A stretch of DNA of 64,000 nt from contig NZ_OCMF01000001.1 in assembly GCF_900215295.1 (NCBI RefSeq), positions 1-64,000 of the forward strand, given 5' to 3'. Source of the DNA: Salinimicrobium sediminis. GTDB taxonomy: Bacteria; Bacteroidota; Bacteroidia; Flavobacteriales; Flavobacteriaceae. Both the position numbers and the translations under genes were made by a program. Under the pieces are notes generated by a model. That model made no database searches. It saw only the letters and a list, made by a program, of their open reading frames with translations, and had not been told where the DNA came from. Below are positions 1 through 8,577 of the stretch, piece after piece. Each line of letters starts with the position of its first letter. The first letter of the stretch is position 1.

Positions 1-116
1 ATTTTTGGAAGGATCGTCTTGTTGAAATAAAAGGAGTTGAACCTTTTCTACCTGTGCCCTACCCGGGATTCCTTTTCAGTATAATTTGTGAACTTCGCTC
101 CTGTTTTAAGCGGCTG

Positions 117-146
117 CAAATATACAACCGATTTTAAAACCTGCAA
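117..146 (-). promoter_or_regulatory. Leftward promoter P3, stable-RNA type
   Basis: Read on the minus strand this is TTG (144-146), a 19-bp spacer and TATATTTG (117-124), an exact match to the Bacteroidota TTG-N19-TANNTTTG promoter. The start region continues GCAGCCGCTT, the same as in P1. It is the last of three tandem promoters pointing off the left edge. No protein gene lies between it and the edge, so an rRNA or tRNA operon is the likely target; that is inference. Confidence 0.65.
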
Positions 147-205
147 GAAAAAATTTTATTTTTTTTCGAAGCTTCCTGGAAAGCTTTCTATTCAGAACAG
201 GGATG

Positions 206-237
206 CAAATCTACAACCTTTTTCCGGTACAAAACAA
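206..237 (-). promoter_or_regulatory. Leftward promoter P2
   Basis: Minus-strand TAGATTTG (206-213) with a TTG 21 bp upstream (235-237); a second TTG sits at 16 bp. It is the weakest match of the three tandem leftward promoters, and its start region (GCATCCC) differs from that of P1 and P3. Confidence 0.5.
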
Positions 238-344
238 ACAAAATTTTAAACTTTTTTCAGAGAACGTATTTGCTTTGAAGCTCCTGCCCTACTGGGCTTA
301 CAACTCCCGGTCCAAAGACCTGTTGTTGTTTCTCAAAGCGGCTG

Positions 345-374
345 CAAATATACGATCGGATTCCATTTGTGCAA
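345..374 (-). promoter_or_regulatory. Leftward promoter P1, stable-RNA type
   Basis: Minus-strand TTG (372-374), 19-bp spacer, TATATTTG (345-352), followed by GCAGCCGCTT as in P3. It lies about 230 bp upstream of P3. Tandem promoters sharing a start region are typical of rRNA operons, but no RNA gene is visible inside the window. Confidence 0.65.
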
Positions 375-520
375 GTCTCCTGCAAAAGTTTTTTAAGTTT
401 TTTTTGACATTTTTAGAGCCACATAAGATAAGGTGTTGGAAATGATATTTTTGAGAGATGTTAAATTTCCAACCCTCCCCAGGTTCCAATCCCTGGCTGG
501 GTTTCTTTTTCGCGTTAGGG

Positions 521-552
521 ACCTGCCTACGCTGAAGCTACGGCAGGCAGGT
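521..552. repeat. Intergenic palindromic repeat (ACCTGCC family)
   Basis: Inverted repeat with arms ACCTGCC and GGCAGGT around a loop of about 18 bases. It lies in the gene-free stretch 1-723, which otherwise holds the three leftward promoters and the thrS promoter. The neighbouring 471-500 contains a GC-rich stretch resembling a decayed copy of the CCCTCC-type palindromes seen elsewhere in the window. Confidence 0.5.
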
Positions 553-673
553 AGCAGCAAAAATCCTTTTTGTGAGGGACAAACAAAAAGATTGAAGTGT
601 ATAGCCCGCCTCACCTAAGCCAAAGACTGTGGAGGGGAAACGCCCAAAAAATTACTAGTCATATATAATAGTA

Positions 674-704
674 TTGTAAAGCAAAGCATAACCTGTTATC
701 TTTG
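674..704 (+). promoter_or_regulatory. thrS operon promoter
   Basis: TTG at 674-676, a 20-bp spacer and TATCTTTG at 697-704 match the Bacteroidota housekeeping promoter. The thrS ATG follows 19 bp later, giving a short leader with no room for a T-box element. It probably drives thrS-infC-rpmI-rplT. Confidence 0.65.
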
Positions 705-723
705 CAGCCTTAATTAAAGTTTT

Positions 724-2670
724 ATGATAAAGATTACGTTGCCGGATGGCAGTATAAAGGAATTCGAAAAGGGAACTACTCCTATGGAGGTTGCCAAAAG
801 TATTAGTGAAGGTCTTGCGCGGAATGTCATTTCGGCAAAATTTAATGATACCACGGTTGAAGTTTCCACACCTCTTACTACCGATGGCAGCCTTACCTTA
901 TATACATGGAATGACGAGGAGGGAAAAAAGGCTTTTTGGCACTCCTCTTCTCACGTGATGGCGCAGGCAATTCAAGATCTTTATCCGGGAGCGAAACTAA
1001 CCATCGGTCCGGCAATCGAGAACGGCTTCTATTACGATGTGGATTTTGGAGCGCAGAAGATATCTGACAGTGATTTCAAAAAGATCGAGGATCGTATGCT
1101 GGAGATCGTCCGCGGAAAACATGACTTCAACATGCGTTCAGTACCAAAGGAAGAAGCATTAGGTTACTATAGACGTGAAAACAATCCGTTCAAAGTTGAA
1201 CTTATTGAAAACCTTGAGGACGGAACCATCACTTTCTGTGACCACGACACCTTCACCGACCTTTGCCGCGGCGGACATCTACCCAATACCGGTTCTATTA
1301 AAGCCGTAAAAATAATGAGCGTGGCCGGAGCCTACTGGAGAGGTAATGAAAAGAATCCACAGTTGACAAGGGTATACGGCATTTCATTTCCGAAGCAGAA
1401 AGATCTTAAGGAATATCTGGAACTCTTGGAAGAAGCAAAAAAGAGAGACCATAGAAAACTTGGAAAGGAATTGGAATTATTCACCTTTTCACAAAAAGTT
1501 GGTCAGGGATTGCCCTTATGGCTACCAAAGGGTGCTGCTTTAAGAGAGCGCCTGGAAAATTTTCTGAAAAAAGCCCAGAAAAGAGCCGGATATGAAATGG
1601 TGGTTACGCCACATATCGGTCATAAAGAATTATATGTGACTTCGGGTCACTATGAAAAATACGGGGAAGACAGCTTTCAGCCGATTAAAACTCCTAATGA
1701 AGGAGAAGAATTTTTGCTGAAGCCTATGAATTGCCCTCACCACTGTGAGATCTACAACAATGGCCACTGGAGCTACAAAGATCTTCCAAAGCGCTTTGCG
1801 GAATTTGGAACTGTTTATCGCTACGAGCAGAGCGGCGAATTACATGGACTTACCCGTGTTCGCGGCTTCACTCAGGATGATGCCCACATTTTCTGTACGC
1901 CAGACCAGCTGGATTCTGAATTTAAGAAGGTGATAGACCTTACCTTATATGTATTCAATTCTTTGGGATTTGAAAATTTCACTGCACAAGTGTCTTTAAG
2001 AGATCCTGAGAACAAAACCAAATACATAGGATCTGACGAAAACTGGGAGAAAGCAGAGAACGCTATTATAAATGCAGCGATAGAAAAAGGCCTTAATTAT
2101 GTGATCGAAACCGGAGAAGCCGCCTTTTATGGCCCCAAACTGGATTTCATGGTAAAGGATGCTCTGGGAAGACAATGGCAGTTGGGAACAATACAGGTAG
2201 ATTACAATTTACCGGAACGTTTCAATCTTACCTATAAAGGAAGTGATAACGAAATGCATCGCCCGGTGATGATCCACCGTGCTCCTTTTGGAAGTATGGA
2301 ACGCTTTGTAGCCATACTCTTAGAGCATACTGCAGGTAATTTCCCGTTGTGGCTGATGCCCGAACAGGCTATTATTCTCTCTCTCAGTGAGAAATACGAA
2401 AAATACAGCCAAAAAGTTTTAACTTTGCTGGAAAATAACGAAATTCGCGCCCTTGCAGACAACCGAAGTGAAACTATTGGTAAGAAGATCAGGGAAGCCG
2501 AGGTAAGCAAGATTCCGTACATGTTGATCGTAGGGGAACAGGAAGAAAATAACGGAACAGTTTCTGTACGTAAACATGGGGAAGGTGATCTTGGCAGCAT
2601 GTCTGTCGAAGACTTTGCCCAATTAATTAAAAAAGAAGTAAATAGTACTTTACAATCATTTGAAGTTTAA
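724..2670 (+). CDS. thrS: Threonine--tRNA ligase
   Basis: Cytoplasmic enzyme that activates threonine with ATP and charges tRNA-Thr. All domains are present over 648 residues: TGS (about 1-60), an editing domain with HxxxH (H73, H77) and a C181/H185 pair, the class II catalytic core, and the anticodon-binding domain from about 540. The catalytic zinc ligands are visible as C337 (NCPHH), H388 (DDAHIF) and H518 (IHRAPFG). Length is normal. It is followed after 16 bp by infC, the usual bacterial order thrS-infC-rpmI-rplT, so cotranscription is likely. The ATG start is supported by the TGS N-terminus and by the promoter 19 bp upstream. Confidence 0.97.
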   Translation: MIKITLPDGSIKEFEKGTTPMEVAKSISEGLARNVISAKFNDTTVEVSTPLTTDGSLTLYTWNDEEGKKAFWHSSSHVMAQAIQDLYPGAKLTIGPAIENGFYYDVDFGAQKISDSDFKKIEDRMLEIVRGKHDFNMRSVPKEEALGYYRRENNPFKVELIENLEDGTITFCDHDTFTDLCRGGHLPNTGSIKAVKIMSVAGAYWRGNEKNPQLTRVYGISFPKQKDLKEYLELLEEAKKRDHRKLGKELELFTFSQKVGQGLPLWLPKGAALRERLENFLKKAQKRAGYEMVVTPHIGHKELYVTSGHYEKYGEDSFQPIKTPNEGEEFLLKPMNCPHHCEIYNNGHWSYKDLPKRFAEFGTVYRYEQSGELHGLTRVRGFTQDDAHIFCTPDQLDSEFKKVIDLTLYVFNSLGFENFTAQVSLRDPENKTKYIGSDENWEKAENAIINAAIEKGLNYVIETGEAAFYGPKLDFMVKDALGRQWQLGTIQVDYNLPERFNLTYKGSDNEMHRPVMIHRAPFGSMERFVAILLEHTAGNFPLWLMPEQAIILSLSEKYEKYSQKVLTLLENNEIRALADNRSETIGKKIREAEVSKIPYMLIVGEQEENNGTVSVRKHGEGDLGSMSVEDFAQLIKKEVNSTLQSFEV

Positions 2671-2686
2671 CCAAAATTTTTGAGCC

Positions 2687-3250
2687 ATAGCAATACGTAG
2701 AAAAAGAACCAAAAGACCTCTTAGAGAAATCAAAGAAGATCCGCACAGAATTAACGGAAAAATCCGTGCGGAAGAAGTTCGCCTTGTAGGCGACAACGTG
2801 GAAATGGGTGTTTACCCAACCAGAAAAGCATTAGCCATTGCCGAGGAGCAGGAGCTGGACCTTGTGGAGATCTCTCCCAATGCCAATCCTCCCGTTGCAA
2901 AAGTAATGGACTATAAAAAGTTTCTCTATGAACAGAAAAAACGTGATAAGGCATTAAAGGCCAAAGCCACCCAGGTGGTTGTAAAAGAGATACGTTTTGG
3001 TCCTAATACAGACGATCACGACTATGAGTTTAAGAAAAGGAATGCAGAGAAATTCCTCAAAGACGGAGCAAAATTAAAGGCTTTCGTTTTCTTTAAAGGA
3101 CGTTCTATTGTATTTAAGGAGCAGGGAGAGATCCTGTTACTGCGCCTTGCTACAGATCTTGAAGAACTTGGAAAGGTAGAGCAAATGCCTAAGCTGGAAG
3201 GAAAACGTATGACTATGTTCCTTTCTCCCAAGAAAACCAAATCGAAATAA
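2687..3250 (+). CDS. infC: Translation initiation factor IF-3, probable AUA start
   Basis: IF-3 binds the 30S subunit, keeps it apart from 50S and checks the start codon and initiator tRNA. The frame encodes the IF-3 N-domain ([16 protein letters not shown]), the linker and the C-domain ending KKTKSK, about 187 residues. No in-frame ATG exists before 2798, and starting there would remove the conserved N-terminal 37 residues. An in-frame TGA lies at 2681-2683. The expected M-A-I-R-R-K start therefore falls on ATA-GCA-ATA at 2687. IF-3 discriminates against such codons, and E. coli infC uses AUU for autoregulation, so autoregulation here is a reasonable inference. A GTG at 2792 is possible but would also truncate the domain. 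Confidence 0.9.
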   Translation: MAIRRKRTKRPLREIKEDPHRINGKIRAEEVRLVGDNVEMGVYPTRKALAIAEEQELDLVEISPNANPPVAKVMDYKKFLYEQKKRDKALKAKATQVVVKEIRFGPNTDDHDYEFKKRNAEKFLKDGAKLKAFVFFKGRSIVFKEQGEILLLRLATDLEELGKVEQMPKLEGKRMTMFLSPKKTKSK

Positions 3251-3320
3251 TTTCGTGATGGCTTCAAACAGCTAATTACGAATTACAATAATAAGTGAGA
3301 TAATTAAAAAGAAGGACAGA

Positions 3321-3518
3321 ATGCCTAAGATGAAAACAAAATCCAGTGCCAAGAAGCGTTTCAAGCTTACCGGTACCGGAAAGATCAAAAGAAAGCATGC
3401 TTACAAGAGTCACATTTTAACAAAGAAGACTAAGAAGCAAAAGCTTGCGTTGACTCACAGCACTTTGGTGCATGAGGCCGACGAGAATAATATCAAACTT
3501 CAGTTACGTTTAAAGTAA
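3321..3518 (+). CDS. rpmI: 50S ribosomal protein L35
   Basis: Small basic ribosomal protein of 65 residues, starting [15 protein letters not shown] and containing the [14 protein letters not shown] segment typical of L35. It lies 70 bp after infC and 131 bp before rplT, as expected for this operon. In other bacteria L20 represses translation of rpmI and rplT through the mRNA between them; no convincing structure is visible here by eye, so this is only a family expectation. Confidence 0.95.
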   Translation: MPKMKTKSSAKKRFKLTGTGKIKRKHAYKSHILTKKTKKQKLALTHSTLVHEADENNIKLQLRLK

Positions 3519-3649
3519 TTGAACCTTTGATGGTTTACCAAATTTAATAACCCTGGAGTAAGGCAACTGGAAGTACGAATTTAGAAGTTAGAAATTAAAC
3601 TTTCGGTTAAAAGTGTCAACGACCGCCTGCTACAAAAAAATTTAAAAAT

Positions 3650-3994
3650 ATGCCAAGATCAGTAAATTCAGTTGCGAAGAGAGCCAGAAGAAAAAAGGTT
3701 CTTAAGCAAGCAAAAGGTTACTTTGGACGTCGTAAGAACGTTTGGACAGTAGCTAAAAACGCGGTTGACAAAGCAATGTTATATGCTTACAGAGACCGTA
3801 AGACCAAGAAAAGAAATTTCCGTTCACTATGGATCATCCGTATTAATGCAGGTGCCCGTCTACACGGAATGTCTTATTCACAATTCATGGGGAAAGTAAA
3901 AGCCGCAGGGATCGAATTAAACCGTAAGGTTTTAGCCGATCTTGCGATGAACCATCCCGATGCGTTTGAAGCTATCGTCAAAAAAGTAAAATAA
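3650..3994 (+). CDS. rplT: 50S ribosomal protein L20
   Basis: L20 binds 23S rRNA early in 50S assembly. The 114 residues start [20 protein letters not shown], have the long basic N-terminal helix ([16 protein letters not shown]) and the globular C-domain ([19 protein letters not shown]). Length is normal. The last gene of the thrS operon, it is followed by a strong terminator at 4022-4050. Confidence 0.96.
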   Translation: MPRSVNSVAKRARRKKVLKQAKGYFGRRKNVWTVAKNAVDKAMLYAYRDRKTKKRNFRSLWIIRINAGARLHGMSYSQFMGKVKAAGIELNRKVLADLAMNHPDAFEAIVKKVK

Positions 3995-4021
3995 ATTAAA
4001 CTGTTATCTCACTTATAAAGG

Positions 4022-4050
4022 ATCCCGTTCGAAAGAGCGGGATTTTTTTT
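4022..4050 (+). terminator. Terminator of the thrS-rplT operon
   Basis: A 9-bp stem (ATCCCGTTC with GAGCGGGAT, one G-T pair) closed by a GAAA loop and followed by eight T residues, 27 bp after the rplT stop. Confidence 0.9.
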
Positions 4051-4148
4051 GCTGAAATTTTGATGAGGAAATACACATGTGCCTGGGATAACTTTTCACA
4101 CAGACCTGCAAGGTATATGGAACTTTACAGATCCCTGTCTCAGTTTCC

Positions 4149-4598
4149 CTATTTTCTCTCTCCGTAAATCGTCAGGACCAATTTCCTGCTGCCACCTTGA
4201 TTGCGGTGTTCTCCTAAATAGATGCCTTGCCAGGTACCAAGGTTTAATTTTCCATTTGTAATGGGGATCTGAAGGGAATTCCCCATCAATGCAGCCTTTA
4301 TATGAGCCGGCATGTCATCGCTACCCTCTAAGGTATGCCTGTAGTATGGCTGATCCTCCGGCACCATTTTATCAAAATGACTTTCAAAATCTTCCCTAAC
4401 CGTGGGATCTGCATTTTCGTTGATGGTAATTCCGGCGGAAGTATGTTTGATGAAGACATGAAGAAATCCCACAGAAATTTCCTTTAGCTCCGGAAGTTGG
4501 CGGAGAACTTCATCAGTAATTAAATGAAAGCCTCTTGATTTGGCCGAAAGTTTGATCTCCTTTTGAAATATGCAATTCAAATTTCCCGTTTTTGACAC
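4149..4598 (-). CDS. YjbQ/UPF0047 family protein
   Basis: A member of the UPF0047 (YjbQ) family, small trimeric proteins, some with thiamine-phosphate synthase activity in vitro; the physiological role is unsettled. Family marks are SVGFLHVFIKHTSAGITINENADPTV in the middle and GTWQGIYLGEHR near the C-terminus with its conserved His. The frame opens with GTG at 4598, 12 bp after the amidohydrolase gene, so the two are probably cotranscribed. A TTG six codons in is an alternative start. Confidence 0.85.
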   Translation of the reverse strand: MSKTGNLNCIFQKEIKLSAKSRGFHLITDEVLRQLPELKEISVGFLHVFIKHTSAGITINENADPTVREDFESHFDKMVPEDQPYYRHTLEGSDDMPAHIKAALMGNSLQIPITNGKLNLGTWQGIYLGEHRNQGGSRKLVLTIYGERK

Positions 4599-4610
4599 CT
4601 CTGTTCTTTC

Positions 4611-5438
4611 TTACTTCAAATTATAAAAATTCACGGCATTCTTCCCAAAGATCTTCTCTTTTTCTTCTTTTGAAACGCTGCGGAAAAATTCTTCAACTAT
4701 CGCAATTACTTCCTTATAACCTGCTGCGGAAAGGCATACCGGCCAATCTGATCCAAAAATGAGGCGGTCCGCTCCAAAGGCTTCATACGCCACTTCCATA
4801 AAAGGAAAAAGATCAGTAGGTTTCCAGCTGAAGTTTTTGGTTTCAGTCACTAATCCCGAAATCTTACACCATACATTTGCCAATTCCCCTAATTGACGGA
4901 TGTTACTTATCCATTCCTTCTCGGGTTTTCCAAAGATCTTAGGTTTTCCCATATGATCCAGTACAAATTTTTGTCTCGGGAATGCCTCCACGAGTTCAAC
5001 GGCAGATCTAAGCTGGTAATCAAATGCCAGAATATCATAGCTTAGTCCGAGATTAGCCAGCAATCCTATTCCCCGCTGAAATTCCGGAGAGGTCATAAAT
5101 TCACCTTTTTCATCCCAGACGGTGTTACGAATTCCTTTCAAAAAAGGGTTTTTAGAGAAGTATTTCAACCGCTCCTCCACATCGGGCGAAGTGAGATCTA
5201 TCCATCCCACCACTCCTTTGATAAAGCTATACTGTTCTGCCATCTTCAGAAGCTTTTCTGTTTCAGCTTCAGATTGGTCTGCCTGCACTGCAATACAGCC
5301 GGAAAATCCGTTTTCTTTGAGTAGTGGCCGCAAATCTTCGGGAGTATAATCCTTTTTTAATACGGCCATTTCATCTGTAATCCAAGAGTATGTTTGTGGA
5401 TCAAATTTCCAGAAATGTTGATGGGAGTCGATTCTCAT
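4611..5438 (-). CDS. Amidohydrolase family 2 protein (fuconolactonase-like)
   Basis: Metal-dependent TIM-barrel hydrolase of the amidohydrolase-2 family (COG3618), which includes L-fuconolactonase and L-rhamnonolactonase. The N-terminal RIDSHQHFW motif carries the HxH metal ligands; FVLDHMGKP (about 158-166) and IFGSDWPVC (about 229-237) carry the later His and Asp. Length, 275 residues, fits. The substrate cannot be read from the sequence: no fucose or rhamnose catabolic genes are nearby, so a lactonase role is only suggested by homology. Likely cotranscribed with the downstream yjbQ-like gene. Confidence 0.85.
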   Translation of the reverse strand: MRIDSHQHFWKFDPQTYSWITDEMAVLKKDYTPEDLRPLLKENGFSGCIAVQADQSEAETEKLLKMAEQYSFIKGVVGWIDLTSPDVEERLKYFSKNPFLKGIRNTVWDEKGEFMTSPEFQRGIGLLANLGLSYDILAFDYQLRSAVELVEAFPRQKFVLDHMGKPKIFGKPEKEWISNIRQLGELANVWCKISGLVTETKNFSWKPTDLFPFMEVAYEAFGADRLIFGSDWPVCLSAAGYKEVIAIVEEFFRSVSKEEKEKIFGKNAVNFYNLK

Positions 5439-5523
5439 ATGACAAGGGAGGAGATATTGGATTGGTTGATCGTGTTAGAGCCGGACCATGGTCCGTCTTT
5501 ACAAAGGTATAGGTGCATAGCAC

Positions 5524-6765
5524 CTATGTTTTTTGCTTCTGTTTCTTTGCAGCCGGGAAGAGCACATTATTGAGGATGAGCCTGTAACCCGGGGATGTGG
5601 GATGCAATTGCAGCTCGGTCTTGGGATCCCCTACCATGTGCTGATAGTCTTCGGGATCATGACCTCCGTAAAATGTGAAAAATCCGTTGCCTTTAATTCC
5701 GTGGATATATTTTGCTTCGCCGTTGATCTTGCTTTCTCCCATGACCAGTACAGTAGGTTTTATGGTCGCAGGATCATAAGCTGTGGTTTGTCCCATAAAT
5801 CCTTTAACCAGCATGGTATGATTCTGGGTTAGCATGGTAGGTATGGGATCCCATTTTGCCGAATATTCCATAAGTGTAAAATAATCCACATCCATTGAAA
5901 CCTGTCGCTTATTAGTCATATCTATTGAAGAAAATTCATAAACCATAGGATTTCTTTCCAGGATAAAATTTTCAAAGGCAAAGCTCTTCTCAAAATTAAG
6001 TCTGCTCTGGTAGTCTGCATCACTGGGATCGCCGTCAAACATAGGTTCTGCGATATCTACACCTTCGGCAGAAAGAGCGATATCAAAGCTGTCGGTTGCG
6101 CTACACATGGCGAACATAAATCCGCCACCCACCACGTAATCTCTTATTTTTAGGGCAACATCAAGTTTTTCTTCAGAAACCTTATCATACCCCAAACTTG
6201 CCGCTAAAGCTTCCGCCTGTTTTTTATCTTCAATATACCATGGGGCCGTACGGTAGCTGCGGTAAAACTTTCCATACTGCCCGGTAAAATCTTCGTGATG
6301 TAAATGAAGCCAATCAAAGAGCAGTAAAGCATCATTAAGTACTTCTTCATCATAGATGGTCTCGTAAGGAATCTCGGCATAAGTAAGCACCATGGTTACG
6401 GCATCATCCCATGGCTTATTGCCCTGGGGAGAATAAACCGCAATTTTTGGTGCCTTTTCCAGCAGGACCGCCTCCATATTTTTTGCCGGACTGGAAATTT
6501 CTTCCAGGATCTCTTCGGTTTTTTGATCACTTATTACCTCAAAAGAGACTCCACGAATCTGGCATTCGCGCCGCAGTTCTTCAGAATCTGGCAGCAGAAA
6601 GGATCCGCCGCGATAATTTAAAAGCCATTGTACCTTTACTTCTTTTTCAAGCATCCAATAGGTTATTCCATAAGCTTTAAGATGATTCCGCTGGGTTTCA
6701 GCATCCATGGGAATGAGCACCTGGGATGCCATTGCGGGAAGAGAAAGCAGGAAAAACAAGAGCAT
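5524..6765 (-). CDS. Secreted protein of unknown function (often labelled asparagine synthetase B)
   Basis: From the ATG at 6765 the protein has 413 residues and a signal peptide (MLLFFLLSLPAMA, cleavage before SQ), so it is exported. The frame is open back to an ATG at 6897 inside dnaB, but that would put the signal peptide at residue 45. Relatives in Flavobacteria are often labelled asparagine synthetase B; I see neither an N-terminal catalytic Cys nor a PP-loop typical of AsnB, so the label looks unfounded. Segments such as VVGGGFMFAMCSATDSFD and FFTFYGGHDPEDYQH suggest a glutamine-amidotransferase-like or ThuA-like fold, which is a guess. A terminator-type hairpin abuts the start codon. 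Confidence 0.7.
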   Translation of the reverse strand: MLLFFLLSLPAMASQVLIPMDAETQRNHLKAYGITYWMLEKEVKVQWLLNYRGGSFLLPDSEELRRECQIRGVSFEVISDQKTEEILEEISSPAKNMEAVLLEKAPKIAVYSPQGNKPWDDAVTMVLTYAEIPYETIYDEEVLNDALLLFDWLHLHHEDFTGQYGKFYRSYRTAPWYIEDKKQAEALAASLGYDKVSEEKLDVALKIRDYVVGGGFMFAMCSATDSFDIALSAEGVDIAEPMFDGDPSDADYQSRLNFEKSFAFENFILERNPMVYEFSSIDMTNKRQVSMDVDYFTLMEYSAKWDPIPTMLTQNHTMLVKGFMGQTTAYDPATIKPTVLVMGESKINGEAKYIHGIKGNGFFTFYGGHDPEDYQHMVGDPKTELQLHPTSPGYRLILNNVLFPAAKKQKQKT

Positions 6766-6804
6766 AAAAAAGCCGGAAAAGAATGAGTTCTTTCCGGCTT
6801 TTTT
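6766..6804 (-). terminator. dnaB terminator abutting the next start codon
   Basis: Near-perfect inverted repeat (arms 6766-6783 and 6788-6804, core AAAGCCGGAAA) ending in a T run on the minus strand, 53 bp after the dnaB stop. The T run touches the ATG at 6763-6765 of the next gene, so transcripts for that gene must pass through it. It can act as a terminator in both directions. Confidence 0.8.
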
Positions 6805-6856
6805 AATAGGTTCAGTAAAAGATTTTCCGAAGAAAATCAGAAGAAAAATTGCGTTT

Positions 6857-8410
6857 TTAGAAAGGCACGTCGCTGTCGTCATTGTTAAAATCATCATTCA
6901 TTGAGCTTCCAAAGGCTTCATCGGCACTGGGGAAGTGGCTGGTGTTGAAGCCAAAATCTCCGGCATCATCATCGTTCATTTTTGAATGGAATTCAGACGG
7001 AGAATCGAAATCATCTAAGTTATCGAATTTACCTAAATGTCCAACGAATTTCAACCTAATATTCTCTAATCCCCCGTTACGGTGCTTAGCAACAATGAAT
7101 TCTGCCTGCCCGTCTGTTGGAGAGCGTTCTTCATCATCCCACTCCTCTATCTTATAGTATTCGGGACGGTAAATGAAGGATACAATATCGGCATCCTGCT
7201 CAATTGCCCCCGATTCCCTAAGGTCACTCAAAAGTGGCCTTTTTGAACCTCCCCTTGTCTCCACGGCACGGGATAACTGCGAAAGTGCGATCACCGGCAC
7301 GTTCAATTCTTTGGCAAGTGCCTTAAGGTTTCGTGAAATGGTAGAGATCTCCTGTTCACGGTTTCCGCCTTTTTGGCTTCCGCCGGCAGTCATTAACTGC
7401 AGGTAATCAATTACGATCAATCTAATTCCATGTTGTGAAGCGAGCCTTCTTGCTTTAGCTCTAAGGTCAAAGATGGAAAGAGACGGGGTATCGTCTATAA
7501 ATAAAGGCGCTTTTTCAAGACCTTTCACTTTTACGTTAAGCTGTTCCCATTCGTGCTTTTCCAGGTTTCCTGTACGGAGTTTTTCTGAAGAAAGTCCGGT
7601 TTCTGAAGAGATCAATCGGGTGATCAACTGTACAGAAGACATCTCCAGAGAAAAGAATGCTACCGGAATGTTCTGGCCTACAGAAATATTTCGTGCCATG
7701 GACAGCGTTAGGGCGGTTTTACCCATACCCGGACGCGCTGCGACAATAATAAGGTCACTCGGTTGCCATCCCGAGGTCAATTTATCAAGTTTTTCAAATC
7801 CTGAAGGAATTCCGGAAAGCCCCGACTTGTTAGAGATCTCCTGGATCTTTTTCTTCGCCTGCATAACAAGGTCCTGAGCGGTCTCTGAAGATCTTTTGAT
7901 ATTCCCTTGCGTGACTTCGTAAAGTTTGGATTCTGCGGTGTCTAAAAGGTCAAAAACATCGGTAGTTTCGTCATAGGACTCTTCAATGATCTCGTTTGAA
8001 ATTTTTATAAGACTTCGCTGAATATATTTTTGAAGAATGATCCTTGCATGGAACTCAATATGTGCAGAAGAAGACACCTTTTGGGTAAGCTGAACCAGGT
8101 AGAAATCACCTCCCACCTGCTCCAGCTTCTGATCTTTCCTTAATTGATTCGAAACCGTTAATAAGTCGACAGGTTCTGAATTCTCAAAAAGCTTAAAAAT
8201 CGCTTCGAAGATATGCTGATGCGCATTTTTATAGAATACCTCCGGATGTAAAATATCAATAATTTCATCAACCCCTCGTTTGTCGATCATCATTGCGCCA
8301 AGTACAACTTCCTCTAAATCAACGGCTTGTGGCGGAACTTTTCCTTTCTCGAGACTTATCACATTCCCGGGACTGTAATTATAATTTTGGGGGGCTTTGG
8401 CTTTTTCCAT
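6857..8410 (-). CDS. dnaB: Replicative DNA helicase
   Basis: Hexameric helicase that unwinds DNA at the replication fork. The N-terminal domain (about 25-130) carries the family pattern AVDLEEVVLGAMMID; the RecA-like C-domain has Walker A ARPGMGKTA (about 225-233), Walker B LIVIDYLQLM, and the VIALSQLSRAVE and LSDLRESGAIEQDAD motifs. There is no intein. The last 60 residues are acidic and low in complexity, ending DDSDVPF, reminiscent of the acidic tail of SSB; this resemblance is only an observation. Length, 517 residues, is usual for Bacteroidota. Confidence 0.97.
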   Translation of the reverse strand: MEKAKAPQNYNYSPGNVISLEKGKVPPQAVDLEEVVLGAMMIDKRGVDEIIDILHPEVFYKNAHQHIFEAIFKLFENSEPVDLLTVSNQLRKDQKLEQVGGDFYLVQLTQKVSSSAHIEFHARIILQKYIQRSLIKISNEIIEESYDETTDVFDLLDTAESKLYEVTQGNIKRSSETAQDLVMQAKKKIQEISNKSGLSGIPSGFEKLDKLTSGWQPSDLIIVAARPGMGKTALTLSMARNISVGQNIPVAFFSLEMSSVQLITRLISSETGLSSEKLRTGNLEKHEWEQLNVKVKGLEKAPLFIDDTPSLSIFDLRAKARRLASQHGIRLIVIDYLQLMTAGGSQKGGNREQEISTISRNLKALAKELNVPVIALSQLSRAVETRGGSKRPLLSDLRESGAIEQDADIVSFIYRPEYYKIEEWDDEERSPTDGQAEFIVAKHRNGGLENIRLKFVGHLGKFDNLDDFDSPSEFHSKMNDDDAGDFGFNTSHFPSADEAFGSSMNDDFNNDDSDVPF

Positions 8411-8522
8411 GTTACGAATGTAGAAAAATAGAGTTTAGTACCTTGCTGCGAACCGGCTGACTTAGTCCACAGTTTATGAACATTTTAACTGTTGAAAACT
8501 TTAATAATTTGTTGATAAGGCC

Positions 8523-8556
8523 AAAAAAATCCGAAGAGCGACCCTTCGGATTTTTT
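8523..8556 (-). terminator. accA terminator
   Basis: Inverted repeat AATCCGAAG / CTTCGGATT with a 7-base loop, flanked by A and T runs, 22 bp after the accA stop on the minus strand. Confidence 0.85.
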
Positions 8557-8577
8557 CAAATCTTATATATAAGGAGT

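Noticed and set aside
471-505. tRNA-like T-arm (GGTTCCAATCC)
   Set aside because: No acceptor stem or anticodon arm pairs around it; it is more like a decayed GC-rich palindrome.
5482-5534. Palindrome CGGACCATGGTCCG and hairpin with T run near 5509-5534
   Set aside because: The T run lies on the plus strand, where no gene ends, and the hairpin overlaps the 3' end of a minus-strand gene. It may be chance or a repeat remnant.
5524-6897. Asparagine synthetase B
   Set aside because: A common label for relatives, but the protein is exported and I see no N-terminal catalytic Cys or PP-loop.
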